DNA from: Celerinatantimonas sp046054165
Lineage (GTDB): Bacteria > Pseudomonadota > Gammaproteobacteria > Enterobacterales > Celerinatantimonadaceae
DNA: 64,000 nt
Direction of reading: 5' to 3'
NCBI RefSeq assembly: GCF_046054165.1
Contig: NZ_JBFNXK010000002.1
Coordinates: forward strand, 124,001-188,000
Shown here piece after piece: positions 27,063 to 37,200 of this stretch. The notes beneath the pieces are model-generated. The model was given only the letters and a program-made list of their open reading frames with translations, did no database searches and was not told the origin of the DNA. The translations under genes and the position numbers were made by a program. Position 1 is the first letter of the stretch, and the number at the start of each line of letters is the position of its first letter.

Positions 27063-28295
27063 CTAGAGCAAATTCACCGCTGCCGCTTTATGCTCTGGTG
27101 CTAGATGCGAGTATCGGATCGTCATCGATAAGTCTGCATGCCCCAGCAGTTCACGTACTGTATTTAGATCTACGCCTTTCATCACTAATTTGCTAGCGAA
27201 GTGATGGCGCAGATCATGAAAGTGAAAATCAACTAACCCCGCCATCTCGACCACCGTTTCCCAGCTGCGCTTTATCTCGGTCAGAGGTTTGTCATTTCGT
27301 CCGACAAACACATACTGCTTACTAGGCCGCTGTCGGAACCATGCTTTCATCGTATCCACAGCTACCGCATTCATGGGAATATAGCGGCGATGCCCTGATT
27401 TTGCTTTGCTCCCCCTCACAAGAATCTGCTGCAAGCTAAAATCTACGTCCTTCCATTCAAGGCTTAAGATCTCGCCGCGCCGCATTCCGGTATTCATGGC
27501 GATCAACACAATCGGCTCAATGTGATCGGCAAAGCGTTTGTCTTTTAAATCGTCTAAAAGCTCATAGTGACGAACTCGGCGAAACTCATTACCACTAGCT
27601 CGTTTATCTCTTAACTCTTGGTCACGTTCGCGCAGGGCATTGAGCAGCGCTTGTTCTTCCTCTTGGTTCAGGTAACGAACACGGCTGTTATCTAATTTGT
27701 AAGCTTTTACCTTGCCAAGCTGATGCGCTTCTAAAAAGCCCCAATCCACTGCTCGGCTCAGAGCGCCTTTTAAGGTACTCACGTAGTAGTTAAGCGTGGC
27801 ATCGGCACAGCCCTCTTCTCGTTTTTCCTTACGCCATTTTTCAACTGCCCAAGGGGTGATCTCATCCAACTGGCTTTCACCGAATTGCTCAAAGGTATTG
27901 AGCAACACACTTTTGATTTGGTCGGCTGTGCGAACATTGTTGGTGATCAGAAAGGGATAATAACGGTCGACGACGAACGTTTTAAATTCGGAGAGTTTTT
28001 TACGGCGGGTTTCTTCGATGGCTTCGCGTTTTTCGGTTTGAACATCAACACCCGTTGCAACCTCCCCCGCTTTCAGCCGGGCAAAGTCTCGCGCCTGTAC
28101 CGGAGTAATGTTTCCGTGACGTCCGAGTAGAAAATTGCATTGCTTACCATTGTGGCGATAGAAGAAGTAGTAACAGATATTCCCCGATTTAGAGATCCGA
28201 GCATGAAAGCCTTTTATCTCTGTATCGTTCATCCGTTTGTCTTCAATCTTGAAATTCTTAATGGTTGAAGCACTGATTTTTGCCTTAATTGCCAT
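27063..28295 (-). CDS. int: Tyrosine recombinase (integrase)
   Basis: 410 aa from ATG 28295, chosen for its strong AAGGGGG ribosome site; an upstream ATG at 28355 lacks one. Catalytic residues are visible as NTGMRRGEIL (Arg), HDLRHHFASKL (His, Arg), LLGHADLSMTIRYSHL (His and nucleophilic Tyr). An N-terminal SAM-like core-binding domain (VRTADQIKSVLLNTFEQFGE onward) precedes the catalytic domain. It sits next to the right attachment repeat and is the enzyme expected to recombine the 65-bp repeats. Confidence 0.95.
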   Translation of the reverse strand: MAIKAKISASTIKNFKIEDKRMNDTEIKGFHARISKSGNICYYFFYRHNGKQCNFLLGRHGNITPVQARDFARLKAGEVATGVDVQTEKREAIEETRRKKLSEFKTFVVDRYYPFLITNNVRTADQIKSVLLNTFEQFGESQLDEITPWAVEKWRKEKREEGCADATLNYYVSTLKGALSRAVDWGFLEAHQLGKVKAYKLDNSRVRYLNQEEEQALLNALRERDQELRDKRASGNEFRRVRHYELLDDLKDKRFADHIEPIVLIAMNTGMRRGEILSLEWKDVDFSLQQILVRGSKAKSGHRRYIPMNAVAVDTMKAWFRQRPSKQYVFVGRNDKPLTEIKRSWETVVEMAGLVDFHFHDLRHHFASKLVMKGVDLNTVRELLGHADLSMTIRYSHLAPEHKAAAVNLL

Positions 28296-28413
28296 CAAAA
28301 ACCCCCTTTTCTGACGATTAGGCCAAAATTGCCGCTCCTGTGTAGCAGACTGCATTTTTGGCTCAAGTCAAAGTGTAGTCATGAGAGGGGCTAGAGAGCG
28401 ATTTTGATCGAAA

Positions 28414-28437
28414 TCCTGTGTAGCAAATATGTAGCAG
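28414..28437 (+). repeat. Right copy of 24-bp integrase arm-type repeat
   Basis: Identical over 24 bases to 18067-18090 (core TGTGTAGCAAATATGTAGCA). It lies between the integrase start and the right att repeat, and an additional TGTGTAGCAG is at 28339. Confidence 0.65.
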
Positions 28438-28575
28438 ATCTAAGATAAAACAGTGGATCTCAGTAAACAACAATAAACTCAATTAAATTTGTAACTATAT
28501 GATTAAAATCACCTATTTTGTTTATTGAGTAATATCACTGTTCACTGTAAAACCCTGAATTTAGGCCAAAATCCC

Positions 28576-28640
28576 ACTCATAATCGATTGGTCACTGGTT
28601 CAAGTCCAGTTGGGGCCACCAATCCTACCAAGGCTTTCAG
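28576..28640 (+). repeat. attR-type 65-bp direct repeat
   Basis: Perfect copy of 17967-18031, containing the 3' part of tRNA-Ile2 from the anticodon arm onward without its 5' half. It marks the right boundary of the element; the CRISPR array begins about 190 bases beyond. Confidence 0.95.
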
Positions 28641-28831
28641 ACGTAGTATTCACTCACAACAAAATCTCTAGTTAAGTGCGATTAGAACAACTTTTATATC
28701 ATTCCTAGAACACTCTAGTATAGGCCACATATGCCAATCGACATTAGATGGTTAAGAGAATGAGACGCGATTAGTAACAATGCTCATCCTACTTCTTAGT
28801 AAATAAACGTTATACGATCCTCCCGATAATA
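28641..28831. other. Short gap between attR and the CRISPR array
   Basis: 190 bases with no gene or repeat that I can recognise. Confidence 0.5.
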
Positions 28832-30119
28832 TTTAACAACTGCTTGTGCGACAGTGAACTTGAAGTGACTGCTTCTGTTGAAGAGCTAGCATTTCTAAGC
28901 TGCCTATGCGGCAGTGAACGCACAGGTGAAAAAATCCAGCTGGCCACCTATTTTCTAAGCTGCCTATGCGGCAGTGAATTGCGACGCTTTCGGCTTATAG
29001 TCAATAGTCGCTTTCTAAGCTGCCTGTGCGGCAGTGAACAGAGAATTAATAGAAGAGTTGGCGTGTCAACTTTTCTAAGCTGCCTGTGCGGCAGTGAACA
29101 GATTCAGCCGCGACCCGTTTTAACGTGAAATTTTCTAAGCTGCCTGTGCGGCAGTGAACAATACCAATTTTTTTCATATTCAAGATGCATCTTTCTAAGC
29201 TGCCTGTGCGGCAGTGAACATTATTTAGTTCATTTTTAACTTTTGTATATCTTTCTAAGCTGCCTGTGCGGCAGTGAACACAGTGATGAGTGTATCAATA
29301 TAACGGAAGTTTTTCTAAGCTGCCTGTGCGGCAGTGAACCTACCGATTATAATTATTCTCACTTTTGAGAATTTCTAAGCTGCCTGTGCGGCAGTGAACG
29401 GAATAAAAAAGCCCAATATAAAGCCCTAGGATTTCTAAGCTGCCTGTGCGGCAGTGAACACGCAAAACCTATCGAAAATTTTTCCATTAAATTTCTAAGC
29501 TGCCTGTGCGGCAGTGAACAACAGATTAAAAGTTGTGAGCGCGGACAAACTTTTCTAAGCTGCCTGTGCGGCAGTGAACAAAATTGTTAACGCTGTTAAA
29601 ATTGTTGGATCTTTCTAAGCTGCCTGTGCGGCAGTGAACTTAAAAAATCAGATCGCTAGCTTTTCTGGTGCTTTCTAAGCTGCCTGTGCGGCAGTGAACA
29701 TCGGCATTTTATTCGCATTAGCTGTTTTATTTTTCTAAGCTGCCTGTGCGGCAGTGAACCTATGGGTATGTTTTGCTTATGACATTTTTCATTTCTAAGC
29801 TGCCTGTGCGGCAGTGAACTTTTGAGCTTATGGCTGTGCGGTCTCTGGCGATTTCTAAGCTGCCTGTGCGGCAGTGAACTGCCTGATAGCGGTAATGGTG
29901 TGATTGAAGTTTTTCTAAGCTGCCTGTGCGGCAGTGAACTGAAGACGGCAATGTTACGCTGGTGACCCACTTTTCTAAGCTGCCTGTGCGGCAGTGAACG
30001 AGGTGATAAGTTAAATGATTTGATTTATACATTTCTAAGCTGCCTGTGCGGCAGTGAACAGTTATCAAGGCAGTATTGACGAAACAGTTAATTTCTAAGC
30101 TGCCTGTGCGGCAGTGAAC
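28832..30119 (-). CRISPR. Type I-F CRISPR array, 22 repeats, 21 spacers
   Basis: 28-base repeats at a strict 60-base period, so all 21 spacers are 32 bases. In crRNA orientation (minus strand) the repeat begins GTTCACTGCCGCACAGG and ends CAGCTTAGAAA, the canonical I-F sequence giving a CUUAGAAA 5' handle. The left (distal) end is degenerate: the repeat at 28832 has six mismatches, those at 28892 and 28952 share a G-to-A change, and 28952 also has an altered last base. The leader and newest spacers are therefore on the right, beside cas6f. I noticed no spacer matching elsewhere in the window, without an exhaustive search. Confidence 0.98.
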
Positions 30120-30241
30120 AATAAAATTATCACAGAAAACTAAGCAACAACAAAAGATTAATGAGAAAAACCCTTTTTTACCTTGTTAAAACCATCCGTT
30201 CTTAACTTATTGTTTTTAAATTAATTTTTAAAGAGCTAAAA
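30120..30241 (-). promoter_or_regulatory. CRISPR leader
   Basis: A ~120-base AT-rich stretch between the newest repeat and the cas operon terminator, with homopolymeric T and A runs on the minus strand. The position and array polarity identify it as the leader driving pre-crRNA and receiving new spacers. Confidence 0.75.
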
Positions 30242-30266
30242 ATAAAGGGTCTAAAGACCCTTTTAT
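30242..30266 (-). terminator. Terminator of the cas operon
   Basis: AAAGGGTC/GACCCTTT stem (30244-30251 with 30256-30263) and four-base loop, followed on the minus strand by TATTTTTA. It lies just after the cas6f stop and insulates the array from cas transcription. Confidence 0.8.
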
Positions 30267-30270
30267 AAGG

Positions 30271-30912
30271 TTAAAAACAAGGAACAAATGCTTTCTTATC
30301 TTTATCCAGGGGACTTAGTCCATAACAGGTAAATACGTTGCTATTTTCGGTGCAAGTGTTCGCTTTTTCACAACCAACAAACAGCATAAACTTATGGCGT
30401 TGCTCACTCGTTGCTGAAGACAGGCTTTGCACATTGATGTATGGCAATTTGCTTTCCTCAGAGCGTTGTTCAATGGATGCCAATAGTTGTGCGTGCATTT
30501 CCTCTTCTGCAACCCCATGTTTTTGCGCTAACACCGTCACTCGGCGATCAAGTTGTTTGATACGACGCTGTTGGGATTTCGGATTCACACGATAAAAACA
30601 CGCAAACTCATTGACCTCACTCGGCACGGCTTTGATGGTTTTCACATGCACATAATCACTTAATCGTTGCAGCCACTGGTTGACATTCGCTTGAATCAGT
30701 TGCGCTTCACTTTCCGCTAACAATCTGAGTTGATTACCTAATGGAAAGGTTTTATCGCCATACGTTGGGAAGCTCAAACCTATTTGAGATTGGTTTTCCG
30801 CGCGCTTATGTTCCACCAGCAACAAATGGATTTGTTGATAAACCTTTTCCCAAATAAACCCCAGTGACACTTCGATATCAGGCAGTAAGGTAATATCTTG
30901 ATAATATTTCAT
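30271..30912 (-). CDS. cas6f: Cas6f (Csy4) crRNA endonuclease
   Basis: A 213-aa ribonuclease that cuts the repeat hairpin to release crRNAs and stays bound to the 3' hairpin. The family pattern is present: N-terminal DITLLPDIEV, VYQQIHLLLVEH holding the candidate catalytic His (about residue 29), the arginine-rich QQRRIKQLDRRV helix for RNA binding, and the C-terminal FTCYGLS...FVPCF ending, which matches FTCYGLSKGGFVPWF of the characterised enzyme. Slightly longer than the ~187-aa prototype. Nine bases after cas7f. Confidence 0.95.
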   Translation of the reverse strand: MKYYQDITLLPDIEVSLGFIWEKVYQQIHLLLVEHKRAENQSQIGLSFPTYGDKTFPLGNQLRLLAESEAQLIQANVNQWLQRLSDYVHVKTIKAVPSEVNEFACFYRVNPKSQQRRIKQLDRRVTVLAQKHGVAEEEMHAQLLASIEQRSEESKLPYINVQSLSSATSEQRHKFMLFVGCEKANTCTENSNVFTCYGLSPLDKDKKAFVPCF

Positions 30913-30921
30913 ATCTCGTCC

Positions 30922-31905
30922 TTATTCGCCGAAGACTCCACCACGAATCAACATTGCCATAATGTAATGCTGCTGTTCTAACGCAGGGGTTTGATCTTTT
31001 AACATCCAGCTATCAAGCAGTTTGTAGAAATCCATTTTCTCTTTGGGTTGACGATAAGCCGCACCACGGTTAGTCACCGAGCCATAAGGTTCAACGGCAA
31101 TCGGGCCCACTTCTTCTACTGCTGGATGCCATGTATCAATGGTGCGCAGCGCATTACCGATTTTTTGGGAGTGCATCGCCGCTTGACCATCCAATTGATA
31201 CAGGAATTTACTTTTATCGCCTTTACCACCACCCATAACGAGTTCTTGTGATGGGAATACGGCTTGACCTTCACCGAGCTTGGCGAAAGCAGAGACTTTA
31301 AGAAAAACGGCTTTGCCTTTTAAGCCCTGCTGAATTAACGCCGCCAATTCAGCCACTTGTTGTTTTTCATCAAAAGAGCGCAAATCAAATTCGTAGCTGT
31401 TGAATGTAAACTGTTTATCAGCTGCTTGTACTTCGACACGTACATTTTCTGCACCGACACGGTTACGCCACAAGAAGCGAGCATTGGCAATGTTTTGCGC
31501 ATAACGTTGAGCCAATTCAGCGAACCCCGTTTCTTCCTGATAAGCATGAATTTTTTCAGCAAGCGCCTGTTGATATTCAGGGCTATTACAGGTTGACGGT
31601 ACATCCAAATCACCCAAAATACGCAGTGAAAAGTCTACTCTTAATGTATCGGTGCTATGAGACAACGCTGCGGTATCAACCGTTTGTAGGTTGGCTTTCG
31701 ATACTTCGGCATCCAGTTTTGCCGGATCACTGGCAATCGCATTTTTAAGGCGGTTTGAAATCGTACCACGCACGGATTTTTCACCCACTAGGATGGGCGA
31801 CCATTGGTTTTCTTCCCAATTACCCGCAAACATCAAGGCATCCGATGGGATCAATTTTGCTTCAAAAGCCAGTACAGACGGTGTTGTTAATTTTTTATCA
31901 GCCAT
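30922..31905 (-). CDS. cas7f: Cas7f (Csy3) backbone protein
   Basis: A 327-aa subunit that polymerises (six copies) along the crRNA spacer in the I-F Cascade. The start STPSVLAFEAKLIPSDALMF-like region and the ETGFAELAQRYAQNIANARFLWRNR block are characteristic of Csy3. It lies 18 bases after cas5f in the cas operon. No disruption seen. Confidence 0.96.
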   Translation of the reverse strand: MADKKLTTPSVLAFEAKLIPSDALMFAGNWEENQWSPILVGEKSVRGTISNRLKNAIASDPAKLDAEVSKANLQTVDTAALSHSTDTLRVDFSLRILGDLDVPSTCNSPEYQQALAEKIHAYQEETGFAELAQRYAQNIANARFLWRNRVGAENVRVEVQAADKQFTFNSYEFDLRSFDEKQQVAELAALIQQGLKGKAVFLKVSAFAKLGEGQAVFPSQELVMGGGKGDKSKFLYQLDGQAAMHSQKIGNALRTIDTWHPAVEEVGPIAVEPYGSVTNRGAAYRQPKEKMDFYKLLDSWMLKDQTPALEQQHYIMAMLIRGGVFGE

Positions 31906-31923
31906 TATTCAAGTCCTTTAAAA

Positions 31924-32928
31924 TTATAAAAAGTCGGGATCAAAACCGTTGTCTTCGGCTTCATCCAGCAAATCAGGTTCAGGTATTTCATTTAGTGACG
32001 GTTCAATTTCAGGTACATATCCTTGCGCAACGTACCAAGGAAAATCGTGGTGGTAATGCCAAATACCACGTTGGATATTTTCCAATCGATGGACACTCAG
32101 CCATTCACCGACGGTATAAGCGGTTTCAGCAAAAGTGACAGGAACGGTAGTATCACGCACATTGGCGACGTTCCCTGGCTGGTAACACTCTGAAATGGCG
32201 CAATAACCACTCGCCAAAGGCACTAAATAACCCGCATGAGGTTTCGATTGATAATCCCACTGCGCTTTGGTTTTCCCTTCACCCTCTTCACTCACCTCTT
32301 CCTCATCAAGCGGCGTGGCTTTGTAAGTTAAAGTGGCAAAATCACACCACGCATCCATTAATGTGGTTTGAGGATTAAGTTGTTGTAAGGTGGTGAAGTG
32401 CTCTGCCAAATAATTGCGACGATCAATTAAGGCAAAACCGGGCATTAAACGACGCAGTTCTTTACCCTGCTGATCTTCATCCGTTAGCACTAAATAATCC
32501 TGCACATGGGTAATTTGCCCGCCTGCCAAGCGCATGGCCGGAACCATGTTGCGTAGTTCAGCAACCAGTTGGGCTTTTTTCTGCTCATCGCCTGATGTCA
32601 TCCCTTCAAGTTCAATCAATAAAGAGACTTGCATCGACATACGCCCCTCTTCATTAATGGGTGCGGTATTCCCTTGTTGAGTAAGCGGGTTTCGGGTTAA
32701 TGCGAACACATAATCCCCCCAACCACTCGGTTGACGGGCATGCACTGCATTTTTATGGCTGATCACCGCCACACCGCCGAGCGTCACATCCACTTTGGGT
32801 GCTAACTTACGAGATAAAGCATGAGCAAAGCCCAAAAAGTTAGTGATGGCAGGAAAACCATAGGTTAACCCAGCGATGGCGTTGGCATTTTGCACATCGA
32901 TTTTTTTCAATAAGAGGTAAGACTTCAT
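31924..32928 (-). CDS. cas5f: Cas5f (Csy2) Cascade subunit
   Basis: A 334-aa subunit that caps the 5' handle of crRNA with Cas8f. The N-terminal LLLKKIDVQNANAIAGLTYGFPAIT-like region and the GGVAVISH segment are typical of Csy2. Its start overlaps the cas8f stop by four bases. An acidic linker (EEEVSEEGEG) near residue 225 is a mild oddity. Confidence 0.95.
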   Translation of the reverse strand: MKSYLLLKKIDVQNANAIAGLTYGFPAITNFLGFAHALSRKLAPKVDVTLGGVAVISHKNAVHARQPSGWGDYVFALTRNPLTQQGNTAPINEEGRMSMQVSLLIELEGMTSGDEQKKAQLVAELRNMVPAMRLAGGQITHVQDYLVLTDEDQQGKELRRLMPGFALIDRRNYLAEHFTTLQQLNPQTTLMDAWCDFATLTYKATPLDEEEVSEEGEGKTKAQWDYQSKPHAGYLVPLASGYCAISECYQPGNVANVRDTTVPVTFAETAYTVGEWLSVHRLENIQRGIWHYHHDFPWYVAQGYVPEIEPSLNEIPEPDLLDEAEDNGFDPDFL

Positions 32929-34274
32929 GCGTGATACTCCTCTTGCAAACTGCCCATGCGTTCAAAAGCACGCAGCTCATTCAAACATAGTTTTTTGAAA
33001 TAGCGTTGCTCTACATCGCCCAGTAGGTAGTGCTCTTTGTTTTCCAATTTATGCAGTAACCAGTTCGCAAAATCACCGGCAACCACCTCAAGCCAATCGC
33101 CTTTATCACGCTCGTGTTGAAACGCTTCATCAGGATTATCGAGATCCAAAAACAGCTGGTGTGCTCGTTTCATATTGCACTCAGGCGCACTCGACCAACC
33201 GGCACATTCTGGAATGGTTTGGATTTCGGATGCGAAGTTCAGCAGGCTATCGATTAAGGGCTTAACGTAAAAATAATCGCGTTGATAACGGGTTTTAAAA
33301 TTGCGATCTTTTTCAGTTAACCCGGTTAGAAACGCCTTAAATTCACGCACGAGTTGGCTGGTGCGCCAACTGAATTGGCGATTAAACAACGTCTTGCTAG
33401 AAACCGGCGGTTTGGTTTGCGCTTGATAACTTGGCGGGGCGCAATTTAAAAGGAAACCTTGTCCATGGCGCTCACTGTTTAATTGCGAAATATTTTGTGG
33501 TTTAGAGCCACCAAACATTTGCACAGCCGTTGCAGGAAATCGAACGTCAACACGTTCATCGTAAATCCCTTTCTTATGAGCATCGCGGATCTCTTTGGAT
33601 TCACCAAAACGTGACTCTCGAATTTTTTCATATAACTCATTGGCTAAAGCGGATGAATACAACGGGCACAATAAGTGGTATTCGTCTTCACCATCAAAAA
33701 TAGGGAAATAAAGCTGTTTAGTTAAGGTATGAGCCGACAACTTTTCATCGCCTAGCGCTAACGTCAGCCCCTTGCGCCATTCTTCTAGCAACTCTTTGTC
33801 TTTGGTAAACCCGCTTAATGCCGCCACACTCTTTTGTTGCAATTGATCAACGAGCGTTTCTCCATTCACTTCCAATTTCAGTAGTCTGGCAACATCCAAT
33901 GCTGCCGCATTGCCAACGGCATCAATCGCAGGATTAGGCAAGTGCTGGGTGACCAGATAACTAGAATCACTCATTTGATAATGGTTGATCAGCATACTGC
34001 TGGCTTTGGCATCACTGTGCGTAAATTTTGCTGCATGAGTCGCTAAGCTAATTTGTTTGGCTCGCTTGGCTGCATCGGTTAACCACACCACTGGATCATA
34101 TGTTGTATCTATAGGATCTGCTTGTTCATGGTATTCCGCTTTGGCTGTCGCAATAGCAACGGGATCGTCACTTTTTTCCAGCACTTTATTGAGCGCTTTT
34201 TGCAACGGTTCTAACTTTGCTTGTTTGCGCTGGTTAATGTACTCCGCGATTGCGGCTCTTAATGTTCCGTCCAT
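32925..34274 (-). CDS. cas8f: Cas8f (Csy1) large subunit
   Basis: A 449-aa subunit that recognises the CC protospacer-adjacent motif and recruits Cas2-3. The helical N-terminus, the KTRYQRDYFYVKPLIDSLL segment and the HYLLGDVEQRYFKKL C-terminal block match the Csy1 family. Nine bases after cas2-3 and overlapping cas5f by four bases. Confidence 0.94.
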   Translation of the reverse strand: MDGTLRAAIAEYINQRKQAKLEPLQKALNKVLEKSDDPVAIATAKAEYHEQADPIDTTYDPVVWLTDAAKRAKQISLATHAAKFTHSDAKASSMLINHYQMSDSSYLVTQHLPNPAIDAVGNAAALDVARLLKLEVNGETLVDQLQQKSVAALSGFTKDKELLEEWRKGLTLALGDEKLSAHTLTKQLYFPIFDGEDEYHLLCPLYSSALANELYEKIRESRFGESKEIRDAHKKGIYDERVDVRFPATAVQMFGGSKPQNISQLNSERHGQGFLLNCAPPSYQAQTKPPVSSKTLFNRQFSWRTSQLVREFKAFLTGLTEKDRNFKTRYQRDYFYVKPLIDSLLNFASEIQTIPECAGWSSAPECNMKRAHQLFLDLDNPDEAFQHERDKGDWLEVVAGDFANWLLHKLENKEHYLLGDVEQRYFKKLCLNELRAFERMGSLQEEYHA

Positions 34275-34283
34275 TCGCCTTCC

Positions 34284-37200
34284 TTATTGATTATTTTGTT
34301 GAAACACACCCAGTTGCTCATGCCAAGCCCACTCGATGGTTTGATCTTGTTTTTCAGCCCGAAGTTGGATTTCACCCAAACGCTCACTGGTGCGACTCAA
34401 GGTTTGCCCAAACTGCTCGGCAAAATGGCTGTAAATCTCCATCGGATTATCGTTAAACCACCACTGGCAACCAGCGGCCAATTTAATGCCTACTGATTTA
34501 AATCGATGGGTCGTTTTAAATTCATAGGGTTTACGAGAGGTATCAAGTTGACACCACTCCAACTGTTCATCTTCGTCACAGCGCAATAGAAAGGGTTCTT
34601 GTGGATCGGATTGGCGAAATGCCGTTTGCTCAATAAACTCCGCATTCCACACTGCATGTTGCCCATATGCTTCAGACCACCAGCGATTGGCCTCTCGTCC
34701 ACTGTGGTAAAACTTAGGATCAGGCATGCTTTCTAAGGCAAACCGTAAGGCTCGATGTTCTTGCACTAAAAACGATTGAACTGGATAGGCATGTTGACTG
34801 CCTGAATTAGGATTACTTAGAAAATCTCGACCCGTTTTGTGGTAAATGGGTTCTTTGACGCGCGTAATCGCTGAGATATTTGCCAATTCATCACCCAATA
34901 ATTCACTGATATCGTGGCTATTTAATGGCAAAGCGCCACTCTCAAAACCGGGATGACAATACGCAATCGAGTCTCCTTTTAGGGCTTTGATATTCTGATT
35001 GAGCACCACTAAATTGGCTTGGTTAGGCACTTGCTGGCGATGACGCTGAATACGCCCAGCGAGCTGGATCAGCGCGCGCATCGAGCTTGGCTCAGCAATT
35101 GCCCAGTCGTAATCGTGGTCGCGTCCCACTTCAATGACGGACGTACCCAACACCACAAACACAATGTTCTTTTCTTTGGCACTCTCTAACACCGCTTTGA
35201 TTTCAGGTTGTTGCCAAAGCTTATCGGGATCGTGTCTATCTAATAACCGATCCAATTTGTGCTCTTTAAAAGAACGCAGTGCGAGCGGAAATTGGGAGTG
35301 ATAAACGCAATAACAAATGCGCACATTCTCCTGCGGTGCTAATTGTGAGAGGACTTGCGCCACAGCAACCATGGGATTGATATTCGCCATGCGCACCACA
35401 CCTAAAGAGACTTTTTTGCCATTAGGTGAAGTCACAGCATGGGCTTGATGCAATAGATGAATTTGCTCGTAAATGGTTTGAGCGACGGCTTGATAGACAC
35501 TGATTTCACGCGCAGTTTTATTTGCCGTGTTATCAATTTGGTCATCATCTACTGACACGATAGCGCCTTTACGCAGTGGCTGATCGTTTTGTTTCAGCTT
35601 AGCCACTCGCTTGTCCACAAATTTGCGGTGAACCGCAACAAAGTCGGACACGTTAGACAGCGGCTCCGTTTGCGTCGTGAATTCATCAATCCACGCACAC
35701 AAAATGGGTGGCTGTTTTGGCTCCGCAAATTGCGCTTGATTAAACTGCTCTCGCCCTGCTTTGTAGGCATCAAACAAGGTTTTTATCAGTGACGGCGGCA
35801 AAGTCGCCGAAGAAAGCAACACTCGTGAACCGAGCATCCCCGCCGAATTGACCAAACGACAAAGCGCTGGCATATCCTCTAAACCAAAATCATCGGGTTC
35901 ATCGAGTACTAAATCCGAAGTGAGCAAGCGCAACATTGGCGCAATCTGTTTTCCCCCGCGTTGGCTTTCGGTGGCAGGCATTAAATGATCAATGGTGCTG
36001 ACTAAAATCGGCGCACTGACGAGCTGTTCCAATTTTGGACTGGCGCTTAACCAATGCTTGAGACGACCATCGTATATTTGCCCTTCGTAGCTGATAAACA
36101 GCTGCTCAAACCAATCTTCTGCCGATTCACTGCCCTGCTCTTCCTGAGTGCTATTCAGTTCATGCAAGGCTTTGACGGCTTGCGAGCCAATCAATACCGC
36201 CAGTTCATCATCACCTAATTTCAATAACTCGCGATAAGCATCACCGGTTTGCAACGTTAGGGTACGTAGCCCTAACGCAACCGAGAAACGACACCCCTCA
36301 CGCTCATCAGCCAAACCATACATAAACCGCGCATTAGCGATGGTTTTGCCACAACCGGTCGATGCCATATTCACCCCAAAGAATCCTTGGCGTTCTGTCT
36401 CTTTGGCAATCGCTTTGGCTTTCGCAAAGGCTTTATCTTGCCATTGATATTTTGCAATACCCGAACTTTTGGTAAACAAACGGTGCTGAGCAATGGCGGG
36501 CAGTGTAGTTTTTAAGGCGGGTAGATTGTGCGCAAAACGCTGCGCATTCACTGCCACACCGATGTTGTGTTCATCCAGCTTTTGTTTAGGCGTGATGCTT
36601 TTATCGTGCGCAGAATGACGATCAGTATTAGCAATGGCTTGATAGCGAGGATCTTGCCATACCGTTTTCCCCTCTCGAATTGAAAGTGAAGAATAATAGT
36701 GGTCAGCTAACATCAGCGACAATCTTGCCATATGAGCGACAAAACGTTGATCAAACCAACTGATAGAATCCTTGGCTAGCAGCGGATTGTTTTTCATCCG
36801 TAATCCAAGTTTGGCAGCTTTATGCTGCCAAGTGCGGCTTAATAACGGCGTGCCGTTGGGAAATGACCAGTTGTCTTTAATGGCTTGAGCGGTATATTGG
36901 CTTAAATCCAGCGCATTCGGTGAGTTCCAGTGGCAATCAAAACATTGGGTGAGCCACTGGTCCATCTGTTCAATATTGACGCCAATCTTATTATTGTTTT
37001 TCGGTAAGCGGTGGTGAGACACCACTAACCACGCAATCAATTTAGCAAATGGCGCAAGATGTCCTTCGGCAAACGGGTTTTGCCATACGTTGGAAGCATC
37101 TTGAAATACCGCTGCCAGCATTTGTTGGTTACACGCTTCGGCCACTTTGGGCTCTGACAGTTGTGCTAATTTAGAAATCCATTCTTGGTCAGTTTTATCA

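Larger units (their letters stand above)
17967..28640. mobile_element. 10.6-kb tRNA-Ile2-integrated element
   Basis: Bounded by 65-bp direct repeats offset by 10,609 bases. It contains a tyrosine integrase next to the right end, an AlpA-like DNA-binding protein, a gpA-like replication endonuclease, and cargo in three blocks of different base composition. No capsid, tail, terminase, conjugation or relaxase genes are seen. It therefore looks like a phage satellite or a small integrative replicating element, not a complete prophage or ICE. Excision and replication are inferred from gene content. Confidence 0.88.

Noticed and set aside
28844..30068. ORFs containing repeated SCLCGSE or SLPHRQLR/HCRTGSLE peptides
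   Set aside because: They are translations of CRISPR repeats and spacers.
28832..30119. Self-targeting spacers against the adjacent element
   Set aside because: No match was seen by eye in either orientation; a proper alignment search was not possible.
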